In this document: one piece after another, positions 1 through 10,647 of the stretch | Layout of the letters: each line of letters begins with the position of its first letter | Position numbering within the stretch: position 1 is the stretch's first letter | Source of the DNA: Nitzschia sp. pyKryTriq1 | Lineage: Eukaryota > Bacillariophyta > Bacillariophyceae > Bacillariales > Bacillariaceae | Reading direction: 5' to 3' | DNA length: 64,000 bases | Assembly: GCA_956465555.1 (NCBI GenBank) | Contig: OY101121.1 | Location: 1,388,722-1,452,721 of the forward strand | Translations under genes and position numbers: made by a program | The notes under the pieces: generated by a model | The model's database searches: none | What the model was told of the DNA's origin: nothing | The model's input: the letters and a program-made list of their open reading frames with translations, nothing else

Positions 1-510
1 GTTTTCTGGCGTCTTCGCATACTCGTTCGGTACCGGAATGGATCATCGTGGTGATGACTTCTAAGAGGAACACATACCGGTACAGTTCACAGTCGTACAA
101 GTATCTTGGCGGGCTGGGCATGTTGGTGATGATGATTTGGCGAATGAAAGATCAGCATTGGAGGCGCAACCGCCCGACTGACGGACTTACACGTGCGAAA
201 CAGCAAACCAGCGGCAAACAGCAGACCAAACGGAGCGCGATATGTCAGAGAGGGAGACCTCGTGGTATTTGGAGCACATGCGCCGATATTAGTACACCTT
301 CTGCGCGCCCGCCCGCGCGTGCCGCTCTCAACCCTCAAACAAAATCATCGCTCATCTGGAATAGTCGGCAAAATGTCCAGAATTAGTCCTCTTCAGCGGT
401 CCCCTGGACGTTTGCGACGTTGATGGACGTTACTGGACGTTATCTGGACGTTTGAGACGTCTGGACGTCTTGCACATCTAATGACGGACGTCTTGGACGT
501 TCGTTGTACG
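1..510. other. Window edge, no supported gene
   Basis: I see no convincing coding region here. Short open frames exist on both strands but match nothing I recognise and overlap each other. From about 400 onward the sequence already holds degenerate copies of the GGACGT-type word that becomes the regular 10-bp array at 511. Confidence 0.5.
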
Positions 511-700
511 TTTTTGGACGTTATTGGACGTTATTGGACGTTATTGGACGTTATTGGACGTTGTTGGACGATGTTGGACGATGTTGGACGATGTTGGACG
601 ATGTTGGACGTTGTTGGACGAAGTTGGACGAAGTTGGACGATGTTGGACGATGTTGGACGATGTTGGACGAAGTTGGACGATGTTGGACGATGTTGGACG
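511..700 (+). repeat. 10-bp tandem satellite, first array (19 units)
   Basis: Nineteen consecutive 10-bp units with consensus NNNTTGGACG (variants start TTA, TTG, ATG or AAG) run without a length change. Because 10 is not a multiple of 3 and the unit has no stop, several frames on both strands stay open and give a 10-residue Trp/Leu/Asp repeat peptide. I regard that as an artefact. Degenerate GGACGT copies flank it on the left. A second array of the same unit in the same orientation lies at 2801-3000. Confidence 0.95.
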
Positions 701-792
701 TATTCTTTTTCGCTGCTTTGTTTTAGTAGTACTCGTACCAGCAACAAGAGTAGTCTACCTACAGTATATTCTCTCTCTCTAGCGTTATGGTA

Positions 793-1346
793 TTACTCTC
801 CAGTGGTCATCGACCGTGAATTCAAGGCATTGTTGCTGTTGCTGCTACTGTAGGTATTTGTGTTCGTCGGATGCCACCCACCGCCACCGCCACCACCACC
901 ATAAGGAGGAGGAGGAGCGCCCATCCAAGCCGTCGAGGCGGCGGGGGGTTCCTCGTACGGCATCTGGTAGGAAGGTTGTGTTGGCGCTGGTGCTGGAGCC
1001 GCGGGTGGGGTTTTCTCGGTCGAGTTGTGTCGTTTGTTGTTTTGAGAATCTAAAGAAGAGGAACGTTTCTGGAAAAAAGAATGAGGGGCCGGTGACTTCC
1101 GAACGGGACGCTTGTTGCTCCTTCTGTTGGAAGTACTATTATTTGGGATGACCAAACCAATATGATCATCGTTGCCAATATTCATCATTTGATCCAGAGG
1201 GTTGCTGCTGCCAATATTCGATGATGATCCAGCACCAGTCGATGATACATAACTTGGAGTGGACGAGGGTGTAGTGGTGCCCCCATGACAAATAATGCCG
1301 CAACATTCGAACGAGCCACTGTTCTCACATTCTTTCTCTGCTCCTT
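793..1346 (-). CDS. Possible Gly/Pro/Ser-rich terminal exon, unresolved gene
   Basis: An open minus-strand frame runs from about 1346 to a stop at 793. It begins near a Cys-rich patch (ECCGIICHGG), continues through Ser/Thr/Asn-rich sequence, a basic stretch and Pro-Ala repeats, and ends with a run of eight Gly and a Ser/Asn tail. There is no ATG at its 5' side, so if real it is a 3' exon of a larger minus-strand gene. It overlaps the region where the eS30 first exon should lie on the opposite strand. Low-complexity composition makes a chance frame possible. I recognise no family. Confidence 0.3.
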
Positions 1347-1398
1347 GCGTTCATCTTTCAGGCTTTTTGTTGTTGTAATTGTAGAAACTATACACAAG

Positions 1399-1600
1399 GG
1401 GAAAAGTTCACGGATCGTTGGCACGTGCCGGTAAAGTCAAGGGACAAACCCCCAAGGTAGAAAAGGGAGAAGAAAAGAAGAAAAAGCCACGAGTCCGCGC
1501 CAAGAAGCGACTTCAATACAACCGTCGTTGTGTCAATGTCGTACCGGGTATGGGAGGAAAGCGAGTGGGTCCCAACTCGAATGCTGACAAGATGAAATAA
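1399..1600 (+). CDS. RPS30: 40S ribosomal protein eS30, 3' exon
   Basis: The frame reads [20 protein letters not shown], then a Lys/Arg block, then [12 protein letters not shown] and a short tail before TAA. This is the full conserved body of eS30, a small basic protein of the small ribosomal subunit (about 60 residues). An in-frame TAG lies just upstream at about 1381-1383 and there is no ATG in between, so the initiator must come from an upstream exon. Splicing at ACAAG/G (1398/1399) would supply the last base of an ATG codon and give the usual MGKVHGS start. I could not place that first exon. No ubiquitin-like domain is visible, unlike the animal FAU precursor. Confidence 0.88.
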
Positions 1601-2290
1601 ACATATTTCTTTATATCCTGCACCACCACACCGAGTGTACATTCCTTCTACTCGTCCCTACTTCGCGTGCCTGCAGCTGAGCTGAGTGAAATTTGTTGTG
1701 TGTAGGCCGTCCAACGGTGGAAACATGCTGGATCGTGCCATTTTCACTTTTCGAAGTCTCGTGTCGACTCTGCTGTCTTGGTATCGTTCTGTTCATGTAG
1801 TCTGCTTCCACTGTTGTCACACAAGTGCGGTAGTTGCATATTTTGATTTGCCGATAGTGCTCGTTTGGTCAAGTGGAACTTGCTATGCCTGGCACTACTC
1901 TACGTATCGTTCTTTTTCCATAGAAAGAGTTCACCCGCTCTCGCTAGGCTCTCATGTTCCCGCAGCTCTCAAGCTGAGAAACCAATCCTTTACTAGTAGT
2001 AGAAAAGTTCTTGGCTTACATATTTCGTCTCTTGCTGGGGGTTCCTGCTATCTCAGGCGTTGTAATTCTACATGTTCACTGGTACCGTGGATACACTCAT
2101 TCTATGATTTAATTTGTACTCTAGTTCGTTATAGGTTGATTTTTTACGACGGTGAAATAGTCTGGCATTTGGGACAAAACACCAAGGAATACGAGACGGG
2201 TGCTTGCAGTCGCCCACCACATCCGCGGTAAGTGACGATATGGGCTTGTCCCGCCTGAATAGCAATTTTTGTTTCCGAGGTCCCCGTTCC
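1601..2290. other. Intergenic, no supported gene
   Basis: A 181-codon plus-strand frame at 1686-2231 is Cys/Ser/His-rich with no recognisable motif, and I treat it as chance. Nothing else is supported. Confidence 0.4.
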
Positions 2291-2347
2291 AACAGTTCGC
2301 ACGGCGGCGTCCGTCCGAAACAGTTCGCACGGCGGCGTCCGTCCGAA
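2291..2347. repeat. 28-bp direct repeat, two copies
   Basis: A 28-bp GC-rich unit beginning near CAGTTCGCACGG is present twice back to back with essentially no divergence. It lies inside a minus-strand open frame (2068-2517), where it duplicates a short peptide out of phase (28 is not divisible by 3). Confidence 0.85.
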
Positions 2348-2645
2348 GCGATACTGTTCATGGAATTATCTCGTTGAGTTCGAGGGCGAGTCGTTTCCGT
2401 CTTTGTCTGTGACGACGCGGAAGAAGCAACAGCATCCTTGTCATGCAGGAATCCGGGCCGTGCCCAGTCTTCCATGGCCTTTTGCTGACTGTACAAGTAA
2501 TTGGCAGGCTCGTCCATACTGACTGCACCGGGTTTGCCTTAACTGCTGGAGGTTTTCGCCTCTTGTTCTGAAGCTTTGAGTGCCATTTCAAGTTCTCGTT
2601 GTTCTCCAAGATACGCAACTGTTCATCTTGATTCCTTGCTCGAGC
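2347..2645 (-). other. Minus-strand coding debris with a UIM-like motif
   Basis: Two adjacent minus-strand frames look like protein rather than noise. At about 2541-2599 the frame reads RELEMALKASEQEAKTSSS and stops. LEMALKASEQE fits the ubiquitin-interacting motif (hydrophobic-x-x-Ala-x3-Ser-x2-Glu). At 2347-2517 another frame starts MDEPANYLYSQQKAMEDW. They are not joined by an obvious intron, and the upstream part runs into the second satellite array. This may be exons of a poorly resolved gene (possibly continuing to 793) or a fragment cut by the array. The function is unknown. Confidence 0.25.
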
Positions 2646-2800
2646 TAGGTGCTGGTAATGATAACGACGACGACATTGGTCCCGCCGTGATACCCGACGC
2701 TACGAAGTCCGTCGCACGCTGTGGTTAAAGTTTTGTTGCATCCATTCTGCTGTGGTGCCGCATGTTGTTGGACGTGGTTTACGTGGTTTACGTGGTTTAC

Positions 2801-3000
2801 GTGGTTGGACGTGGTTGGACGTGGTTGGACGTGGTTGGACGTTGTTGGACGATGTTGGACGATGTTGGACGATGTTGGACGTTGTTGGACGATGTTGGAC
2901 GATGTTGGACGATGTTGGACGATGTTGGACGATGTTGGACGAAGTTGGACGATGTTGGACGATGTTGGACGATGTTGGACGTTGTCGGACGTTGTTGGAC
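2801..3000 (+). repeat. 10-bp tandem satellite, second array (20 units)
   Basis: Twenty 10-bp units with consensus GNNGTTGGAC are the same unit as at 511-700 in the same orientation. The array is preceded by three 9-bp GTGGTTTAC units and followed by degenerate GGACGT words to about 3120. A flank word, CTGGACGTTTGCGACGT, occurs beside both arrays (about 404 and 3006), so the two loci share more than the unit. The open frames through it are by-products of the period. Confidence 0.95.
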
Positions 3001-3321
3001 GTACTCTGGACGTTTGCGACGTCTTGGACACGTCTTGGAAGTGTCTGATAGACGTCTTGAACGTTAGTGAACGTTTGGGAACGTTCGTGGACTTTTCGGA
3101 CGTTTCGGACGTTCTTTGTCCGATCGGCGACGTTTTGCCGAGTATCCCTGCTGCGGAGCAAGCAGCAAAAACAGAAGCAGCAACCCACCATGGCTGATCG
3201 CTGTTTTCTCCATGGGTTGATACGCGGTACTTGTACAGATACTAATACTGGTGCGCGTTACTTCGGTAATTGGTAAGGGGACAGTTGCACTTTTCGAAGT
3301 TCAATAGAAACCTCATCCATC

Positions 3322-3848
3322 ATGAGTTTAAGACCAGATCCTCATTTCATTCCCAAACAAGACGCTGGTCCCGCGGCTGGTTGGGCCAAGGTACGTAGGC
3401 AAGATCATAATATTATTCTGTTGTGACATCATCGGCGCTTGCGTTGACTCATCTAGTCCCTGCTGTATATTCTTGTTACTGTACAACTCGCAAAAATCGA
3501 CAGACTCCTCTTAGCCTAACAAAGGGAGCTCGTGGTCCAAAAGGGTGGCAACTATTCCTCGGTGCCTCTGTGGCCATTTTCTGGGGCTATTCTCGAATTG
3601 GCTACGGGAACCGCAAGCGTAGCGAGCAGCGGCTCTACGAACGCCAAGAGCGCTATGCGTTGGCACCCTTGCTACAAAATGAGGCCGACCGAGAATATCT
3701 CATGCGAGAAACAAAGCTAAAGGAGCAAGAACGAAAAATTATGGCAGAAGTTCCAGGATGGGATGCTAGCAAGTCGCCTTACTACAATCCTTTCAGGTGG
3801 ACACCAGCTCATGTGATGGACTCGAGCAAGAGCAACCAAAAGAAGTAA
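3322..3848 (+). CDS. NDUFA13: NADH dehydrogenase subunit NDUFA13 (GRIM-19)
   Basis: Accessory membrane-arm subunit of mitochondrial respiratory complex I. Exon 1 is 3322-3390 (23 codons, ATG after CATC), the intron is 3391-3524 (GTACGT...AAAG), and exon 2 is 3525-3848, giving 130 residues. Family marks: a Gly/Pro-rich start, GARGPKGWQLF leading into a single membrane helix (about residues 30-48), the Arg-rich RERR-like stretch, the ALAPLLQNEADREYL block, EVPGWD and the RWTPAHVM C-terminal block. The length fits the family (about 130-145). Both junctions are phase 0, and no alternative acceptor nearby keeps the frame. No cleavable presequence is seen, as is usual for this subunit. Confidence 0.9.
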
Positions 3849-4563
3849 GCTCCTGATAAAGTTATCGGTAGCTTCCAGTATGCAATATTATATGATATAA
3901 TATGAACTTTAGTTTTTTCTGGATCATCTTATTAATATGAATTGCTGGTGACCTACTACAAGCTAAAATCGACTCCTCCAGGTGATGAGCTGCGGGGGCG
4001 ATTTATTCCATGAGCTGTGGGTCAATAATTCGCCGACTGTCTGGCGATGATGTTCGTGAATCGATACGGAGTGGAACGCTTCTCAGTTCTTTCTGATCTC
4101 TAGAATGGCGTAAGTTCGCTATTTCTTCACCACCTTTCTCTGCGCTGAGAGCGATCATGAACTAGAAGAACTTGAAAGGATAGATTTTTCTAGTAGTAAC
4201 TCTACTCGCCTACTAGAAAAATTGGTCTTCCACCACTTACAATACCATACCTTTGGCTGGGTAATTTTCGCTGCTAAATCATATTACTACTCTAGTAGAG
4301 AGTCTGCAAGCCTCCCAAGCGAGAGAGTCTATAGTATTACCGGGACCGGAGGCTCTCTACCTACTAGCTAGTAGTCTACTTGAAGGAAGGGTCGAAAAGG
4401 TCGAAGGGGTCGACGAAGCAAGTGTATCTGTCATCGCGCGATCTTTTTCGCCCTTGAAGTTGGTACAGTATCAAGCAACACAATATCATTGTTTCTCATT
4501 TCTCTTGTCCTTACAAACGAAGAAAGCTCGTCGCAACTGGTGGTCGAACCGATTGTCAATAAG
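3849..4563. other. Intergenic region, low complexity
   Basis: No gene is seen. The stretch 4180-4380 is rich in CTAGTAG/CTACTAG words that can pair with one another. The 5' region of the next gene is open from 4489 but only through a TTG codon. Confidence 0.5.
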
Positions 4564-5583
4564 ATGAAACTCATAGTACTTCCGAAAAAAGTTCTAGGGT
4601 CATGTTTGCCTGTACTCTGCCTATTTCTCGCTCGGCCAAGCTCGTGCTATTCTGTTACGAGTCCGACGGTCGTCAAAGGATCGGCAGCAAAACCCTACGA
4701 GAAGAAGAAAGTGGCCGTATTCGGAGCGGGGGGGTACCTCGGTGCCTGCATGTTTGGTTTTCTTCAACGAGCTGGTAGTTTGTATGGGACAGGTATCGCG
4801 GGTATTGGAGCCCCTCGCTCCATTACTGCCACCGCGGTTGGGTCGTCAAATTTGAATGGCGTGCTTGGGAAAAACTTTATCCTCGCACAGGCCGACGAAT
4901 CATTTGTCAAGCTTACTGACATGAGCTCTCTAGATTCCATTCGATCCAGAGTCAGTGGTTTTGATGCAGTAATATTAGCAACTCGGTACACTCTTGAGAC
5001 CCGCCCTGTGACGGGTGGTTCTTACGACAGGACACCCAATGACAAAACACTCGAGTTTTACATGGACAGGCCACGATCATCCACAGTCACAGGCATGGAT
5101 GACCCTGAATACTGTCTCGAAATGTTTAAAAGATCGCTCGAGGCATGTCGCGAGGGAGGCGTCAAGCGCATTGTAGTAATCGAGACGGATTCGCAATTCG
5201 ACGCGGCGACTCCCAAAGGAATTGAATACATTGACCTGCTCCAAAAATCCGGTGTTCCCTACCTATATGTGCAACCAATCGGTACTCTCGAAAATTTTCG
5301 CGACTACACGTACGCAAAGGGTGTCCAGGGAACTCTAGAAGTCGAGGCAGTTGCTCCCAGCAGACTGGGTTCTGTCGTTCCCGGAGCAAATCCTCTATAC
5401 CGCGAAGATCTAGCTGCTTTCTGTGTGCAATCAATTTTGTCCCTCGATTGGAGCAAGAATCAGATTGTTCGAGTTAAATGTACTGGTACTGTAGCGCCCT
5501 TCGAACCAACCAAGAAAGTTGATCGGGAGTGGTGCGTGAAGTCTGAAATTCTTGGTTCCTTGCTGTCAACATTAGCGCAGTAG
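4564..5583 (+). CDS. NAD(P)-binding Rossmann-fold protein with signal peptide
   Basis: 339 residues, single exon. I chose the ATG at 4564; the open frame extends to 4489 but without another ATG. The start MKLIVLPKK and the hydrophobic stretch to about residue 28 form a likely ER signal peptide ending near SCYS. Next comes KVAVFGAGGYLGA (about residue 46), the GxxGxxG dinucleotide-binding loop of atypical short-chain dehydrogenases, then alternating beta/alpha segments with DAVILATRY and KRIVVIETD. The later half lacks a clear YxxxK pair, so it may be an NmrA-like or otherwise non-classical SDR. There is no obvious plastid Phe after the signal. Substrate unknown. Confidence 0.7.
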   Translation: MKLIVLPKKVLGSCLPVLCLFLARPSSCYSVTSPTVVKGSAAKPYEKKKVAVFGAGGYLGACMFGFLQRAGSLYGTGIAGIGAPRSITATAVGSSNLNGVLGKNFILAQADESFVKLTDMSSLDSIRSRVSGFDAVILATRYTLETRPVTGGSYDRTPNDKTLEFYMDRPRSSTVTGMDDPEYCLEMFKRSLEACREGGVKRIVVIETDSQFDAATPKGIEYIDLLQKSGVPYLYVQPIGTLENFRDYTYAKGVQGTLEVEAVAPSRLGSVVPGANPLYREDLAAFCVQSILSLDWSKNQIVRVKCTGTVAPFEPTKKVDREWCVKSEILGSLLSTLAQ

Positions 5584-8112
5584 TAGAGACCCAACAATAG
5601 AATACGATGCATGAGTTATCTTGCGAAGATTCCTGGCGACCAGCAGTCGGCAAAGCGGCCCTCAAGTGGGGGCGGGATGGGTTGCGCGTCGAACATGGCT
5701 GGCTCGGCGCTGGATTTTTAAAAGAAAGAAAGGTATGCAGGATTGCTCGTCTGTCGTACTAGTCTACTCGTCGGAGAACAATCGAAGATCATAGGCGTTG
5801 CCCGGGGTTCTTTTGTGCTACTCTACGCGATGACAAAATGTCACTGCTGAAAGTTGCATCCCATGAGCCTGTGCTAAAGCACTTTACGGGTGTCAAGGTC
5901 TTCGAAGAGAAAAACAAATCATCAATTCGACGTTTTAACCCAACAAGATCTTCTTTCCGTGGGTTTTTGCTGGACCTGTCTGTCGAGACATCCCATTCAA
6001 ATGCGTGACAAGCTTTTTCTCACTTCTCTATTTCATCATCTCTTTTTTAACCACCAAGGACAACGTTTCAGTAACAACGTGACCTCTAGAGCTAGCTACT
6101 ACTAGTAAGGCTCAGAGCTCAAATAGAGAGGACTGGACCAATTTACATCTGACTTCGCATTTCCGTTCTCATCCATACATCTTGATGGTAGGTGGGGGAG
6201 TAGAGACTAGCCTTGTGTTTTTGTTGGACGATGATGAGACCCCACAGGGGACCCCAACGTGAGCTATGGATGATATCAACCTAGACAGTTGTGACTTCTC
6301 GGATTCTGCGATGCCTCGTGATATTGACCAGTGTTGGTGCGGTGGCGAAATCACAATCATTCCCATTGACGTAAGACATCGATACCAGCTTCACCCTCAA
6401 GACTTTATTTCTCGGCTATATCAGGAGTATGATGAACCCATCGGTTCATGCAGTGTTCGCAACCAAGCACTTTGAACTTGTTTGGCTGTCTACTCCGAAC
6501 GACTATGAGTTCAGCGAGTCCGCTAGAAGGGAGCGATATGCACTTGGGAGCCTTTTCATTTTGGCATAGAAGGCGAGTCAGTCATGGGCTTAGTCGGACA
6601 ACTGGCTTTCAGAAGAATCTCAAAATCGTATGTGTGCAGTTGGTTCGGAGTGACGTGCATCGCATCCAAGAACAGCGGGACTATTACTATTGCGACAAAG
6701 ACCAGCAAAACTAATACTAGAGTACTGTACTGTACTGTACTGTATTGTACTTGACAAAGGAGGATATGATAGCAAACGCACCGCCGACGACGAGACGAAC
6801 AAAAACGATGAACGAGGATACGATAGCAACAAACGACCACATCGTTCACGGAAGACAGTGAAACATCATACTCCGGTAGCAATCAAATACTACTATTAGA
6901 AGAATAGAGCTATGTTTCTATCATTGTTCCATCGCTGCGTCAAACACTTCTGACACCCCCGCTAGTATAGAAAGTGGCACACCGCCAAACCAACTTACCC
7001 GCGTGATGATCAAGTCCATCGTCAAGCGCCTCTTCCATCGCAAGTGTTTGTCAGTAGATTTTTTAATTGTGGCTGCACGGAACCGCACCATTTCTGATGC
7101 GGGTCCATGGGGGGACGTAAAGTAGCATGTCATACGAGCTGTTCGGACGGGGCTGTGGGCAACCCAAAACTGTCCGGCTCTCAACGCGCTTTCTCCGGAA
7201 CCCCAAACCGGCTCCTCCCACATCAAACGACCTGACAAAGTCGCTCGACGCTTACGGGAATCTTTCAACTTTACCACAATTTCTACTATACACAGCACGG
7301 AAGGGAGGCTCACACTCAGAGACGCGATCAACACGCGGGTGGGCTGGTCCAGCGGCGCGGCAACCTCAATTCCAACAGGGGTGACGAAATCGACCGAAGT
7401 CAAAATAATGACCGCAAAATGAGCGGAAAAGTGAGAATGATGCGGGGACTTTCTGTCGAGTTTGGATCGATCCAAGATCAACTGTAACGGCATTTTGTCT
7501 ACTGCGGTGCGTAGGATTGAACGAAGGTGGTGATCGTTTCTCGTCGAAATTGCAAACGACCGCGGCAACGGTGTTCGGGCGGCCAAATGTACGGGCGGAC
7601 GTAAAAAGTGGACGGTGTCGCCGGTCGTTTTTCTTCAAATTCGGACATCTTGCACATGGTTCAATGCAACGGCGAGAGGGTGGAGTATGTAGCACTTTTA
7701 CTGCTACTGCATCATGTGTGCCAAGGAAGAAACCGATGCTTTTGAGATGCTTTTGAGTTCGAAACGGATCACAGTTGAGCGATTTTGAAAAATCGGTCGA
7801 TTCACATTCTGTTTTGTATATCGGCGCTTGTGCTCCTCGCGCGCATTGAAATATTACTTTACTGTACCTGGTACTGGTACTGTACAAGTACCGGTATGCG
7901 TACAGGATGATGTTGTATTCACCACAGTCGAATAAGTCAACCGCCGTCATGCATGCATGTATCGAAAAAATGTGCCGGTATTACTGTATGGCCGCTAGCT
8001 GGCCGTACCAGGTACCGGTACGCAGCACTGAGCACCATCACGCACCACGCACCGCAGACATCAGACATCGTCAAACAGCGACCAGCCACCGCAGCCACCC
8101 GAAGATGCCACC
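5584..8112. other. Long intergenic stretch, one doubtful short ORF
   Basis: No gene is recognised across 2.5 kb. A plus-strand frame starting at ATG 6266 (MDDINLDSCDFSDSAMPRDI, then a Cys-Trp-Cys patch) looks protein-like for about 35 codons and is followed by GTAAGA at about 6371, so it might be a first exon, but no downstream partner is convincing. Two overlapping minus-strand frames (6921-7586 and 7366-7950) lack family marks, and the first opens with TTG. A (GTACT)n run lies at about 6721-6745. TACCGGTA-type palindromic words cluster at 7861-7905 and 7996-8025, just before the PUS7 start. Confidence 0.45.
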
Positions 8113-10647
8113 ATGATGATATTTGCATTCACCCCTCTGACGTCTCCAGTTTCCACCATTCGTATCGCAAGAAACCACAATTTCAACTTGAAACGCCTGA
8201 ATGTGAGAAGGACAAGCGGGGAAATGAACTCCCCCACCACGACGAGTACTAAGGACGAAGCTGTAGCTACTGGACGCGCAAAGAAGGAGGATGGATCCGA
8301 AGAGATGATTGTTCCAAAGATCTTACAGAAGCACTACTCGACCATTGGGATCGAAGATGTGTTCCTCGAGGGTCCCCCTCACCCCTTGCCGTCGAGATAT
8401 CTAAAAGATGACGCAACGTTGACGAAGGAACCATTCCTGTCCTTTGAAATTGTGGGAACGATCAAGGCGAGTCCAGAAGATTTTTGCGTCAGAGAAATCT
8501 TTCAACGAAATAATAGTAGTCGACGAATCCCTGGCCTGTCGGACGAGGATCATGAGAAACTGCGGGTTGCACAAATTTTGGAGCGAGATCAACTACCCGA
8601 ACAAAAATTTAAGACGAAAGTTCCGCAGACTGTAGGGCCTCGCGAAGACGCGACAAAATCTTCTGAGAATGCAGAACCAGTACTGGAGGACAACAAGAAG
8701 ATTGATCTACCCTTGCCCGCCGATGTCATCCGATCCTATATCGACAAGCTTGTACTCAAAGAAGGAAATTCTGAAATGGCAGTGGATCAAATTGTCAAGT
8801 CGTTGGACGCCCTGCATGCATCTGCATCCAGGCGGATCCAACTATTAGTGACGAAGAACGAATCATCCAACGAATTAGTGACGCATCCAGTATGGATACC
8901 TCCATTCAAAGTGATAGAGGAGTGCGGTAGGGATTCTTCGACCACGCTTCGCCAAGCAAGAGGTGATTTCCATCGAGCTCTCAAGGCAGAGTACCCGCTA
9001 CTATCCTCCACAAGCGCGACGAAAGATGGAGAAGATCACTGGATTACCGTCAAGGTTGATGACAGCTATGAGGAGCTCATTCCGTTTCTTCTAGATCCTG
9101 AAAATGACATTCGAGCACTATTAGCGTTTCAAAAAAAAGGATTCCAAGATACGCGTACTGAGATTGACGGAAACAGCCGTGGTAATCGACGAGGCACTGG
9201 TTCAGATGATCGCCCCAAGGTGCTAATCAAGCTCAGACCATCAGTTACCAAGGACGAACGGAAAGAAATCCACCGCATATTGTCGCTTGGTTGCAAGTCT
9301 TTTTCTACCAATACAATGTCTGACTTTGCCTTAGAGGACGGGGCAACCACCACAGCCATCAATATAAGTTGGTTTGCTGGTAATAGCGGCCGAAAGAGAA
9401 AACGTCAAAACGATTCAAACGGCGACAAGTCATCCCATGCTAATGAATTCCCCAACGTCCTAGCTGTTTTCAAAAAGCGACAAAAGGAGCATCTAACGGC
9501 CATTCAAAAGCTTACTCAAGTTTTAAAATGCCGCCAGTCCGATATCGGAATTGCTGGGTTGAAGGATTTGCAAGCCATTACATTTCAATTTTGTACCTTT
9601 CGTAACATGAAAGTCAAGCGAATCCAAAATGCGAACCTACAACTACAGAAGTATGGAATGGAGCTTGGAAACTGTTACTCTGTCAATTGGGCTCTCAATC
9701 ATGGTGACTTGGATGGAAATGAATTCGCACTGGTGATTCGAGATTTGAGGCGCATACGTGTGGAATGGGGAGAAGGGGACCTCACTCCTTTTGAGTCCCT
9801 GGTGAAGTGCGAGGAAGGTCATATTCTAGAAATGGTGGAGAGACTTCGGCGGAGCGGTTTTATAAATTTCTATGGGGAACAACGGGTGGGGTTAGCGGGG
9901 ACTACCGACGACGTCGGGGTGCGGGCCTTTGACATTGGACGAGCCATGCTCCAGCAAAACTTCTCACAGGCCGTGGATTTGTTGATGACAGGTCGAACTG
10001 GAGACGATTCACGAGAAAGTGCTGCAGCCAAAAGAGTGAGAAATACTTGGAAAGACTCAGGAGGAGATCCAGCTGAAACCTTGAAAGCTTTCCAAGGAGC
10101 AGACAATATCATGTCCAGAGAATATATCGTGCTCAAAGGTCTGAATCGATATGGGAAGGATCGGCCCCTGGAAGCGCTACGATGTCTATCTCATAGTATG
10201 AGAGCATTCTGGATCAATGCATATCAAAGCTTCATTTGGAATCAGGTGGCTTCAGCACGAATCCAGAAGTATGGAAAAATTGCAGTGAAAGGTGATTTAT
10301 ACCAAGACGACGAAAGCAATGAGGTCAAGGTGGTAGAATCGGACGACAATTCGGTACCACTCTCTCAAGTGGTACTTCCCTTGCCCGGTCATAACATTCG
10401 ATACCCGGAGAATGATGCTGGGGATCTCTACAAAGAACTTTTGGAACGCGATTCTGTCCAATTTGAAAAGGCGGCCCCGGTCGAGTCGAGAGCTAAGGGA
10501 ACCTATCGAGCACTGGTGGTTCAGCCATTAGATGTGAAATCCGAAATAATTTCACCGGATGCCGTCAAATTGTCCTTTCAGCTCCCCAAGGGGTGCTACG
10601 CTACAATGTGTCTACGAGAATTTATGCTGACAACAGGAACACGATAG
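8113..10647 (+). CDS. PUS7: tRNA/mRNA pseudouridine synthase PUS7 (TruD family)
   Basis: 844 residues, no intron. It converts uridine to pseudouridine in tRNA and other RNAs. The start at 8113 sits in CCACCATGATG. After a variable N-terminal region, the block DFCVREIF (about residue 125) opens the TruD fold. A long insert follows, then the catalytic block GIAGLKDLQAITFQ with the catalytic Asp near residue 485, GDLDGNEFALVIRDL, and the family block INFYGEQRVG. Near the end, ALRCLSHSMRAFWINAYQSF and WNQVASARI match the C-terminal TruD helix region. The length is somewhat above human PUS7 (661), owing to acidic/basic inserts. The first 30 residues are basic and could target an organelle, which I cannot confirm. 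Confidence 0.9.
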   Translation: MMIFAFTPLTSPVSTIRIARNHNFNLKRLNVRRTSGEMNSPTTTSTKDEAVATGRAKKEDGSEEMIVPKILQKHYSTIGIEDVFLEGPPHPLPSRYLKDDATLTKEPFLSFEIVGTIKASPEDFCVREIFQRNNSSRRIPGLSDEDHEKLRVAQILERDQLPEQKFKTKVPQTVGPREDATKSSENAEPVLEDNKKIDLPLPADVIRSYIDKLVLKEGNSEMAVDQIVKSLDALHASASRRIQLLVTKNESSNELVTHPVWIPPFKVIEECGRDSSTTLRQARGDFHRALKAEYPLLSSTSATKDGEDHWITVKVDDSYEELIPFLLDPENDIRALLAFQKKGFQDTRTEIDGNSRGNRRGTGSDDRPKVLIKLRPSVTKDERKEIHRILSLGCKSFSTNTMSDFALEDGATTTAINISWFAGNSGRKRKRQNDSNGDKSSHANEFPNVLAVFKKRQKEHLTAIQKLTQVLKCRQSDIGIAGLKDLQAITFQFCTFRNMKVKRIQNANLQLQKYGMELGNCYSVNWALNHGDLDGNEFALVIRDLRRIRVEWGEGDLTPFESLVKCEEGHILEMVERLRRSGFINFYGEQRVGLAGTTDDVGVRAFDIGRAMLQQNFSQAVDLLMTGRTGDDSRESAAAKRVRNTWKDSGGDPAETLKAFQGADNIMSREYIVLKGLNRYGKDRPLEALRCLSHSMRAFWINAYQSFIWNQVASARIQKYGKIAVKGDLYQDDESNEVKVVESDDNSVPLSQVVLPLPGHNIRYPENDAGDLYKELLERDSVQFEKAAPVESRAKGTYRALVVQPLDVKSEIISPDAVKLSFQLPKGCYATMCLREFMLTTGTR

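Noticed and set aside
481-853. Long open frames with Trp/Leu/Asp repeats across the first 10-bp satellite, on both strands
   Set aside because: A 10-bp stop-free unit keeps several frames open and yields the same 10-residue peptide; there is no start or flank evidence for a protein.
1686-2231. 181-codon plus-strand frame
   Set aside because: No motif, Cys/Ser/His-rich, and it overlaps better minus-strand coding debris.
2645-3197. Similar open frames of up to 163 codons across the second satellite
   Set aside because: Same cause as at the first array.
6921-7950. Two overlapping minus-strand frames of 221 and 194 codons
   Set aside because: The first opens with TTG, neither has a family motif, and they lie in palindrome-rich upstream DNA of PUS7.
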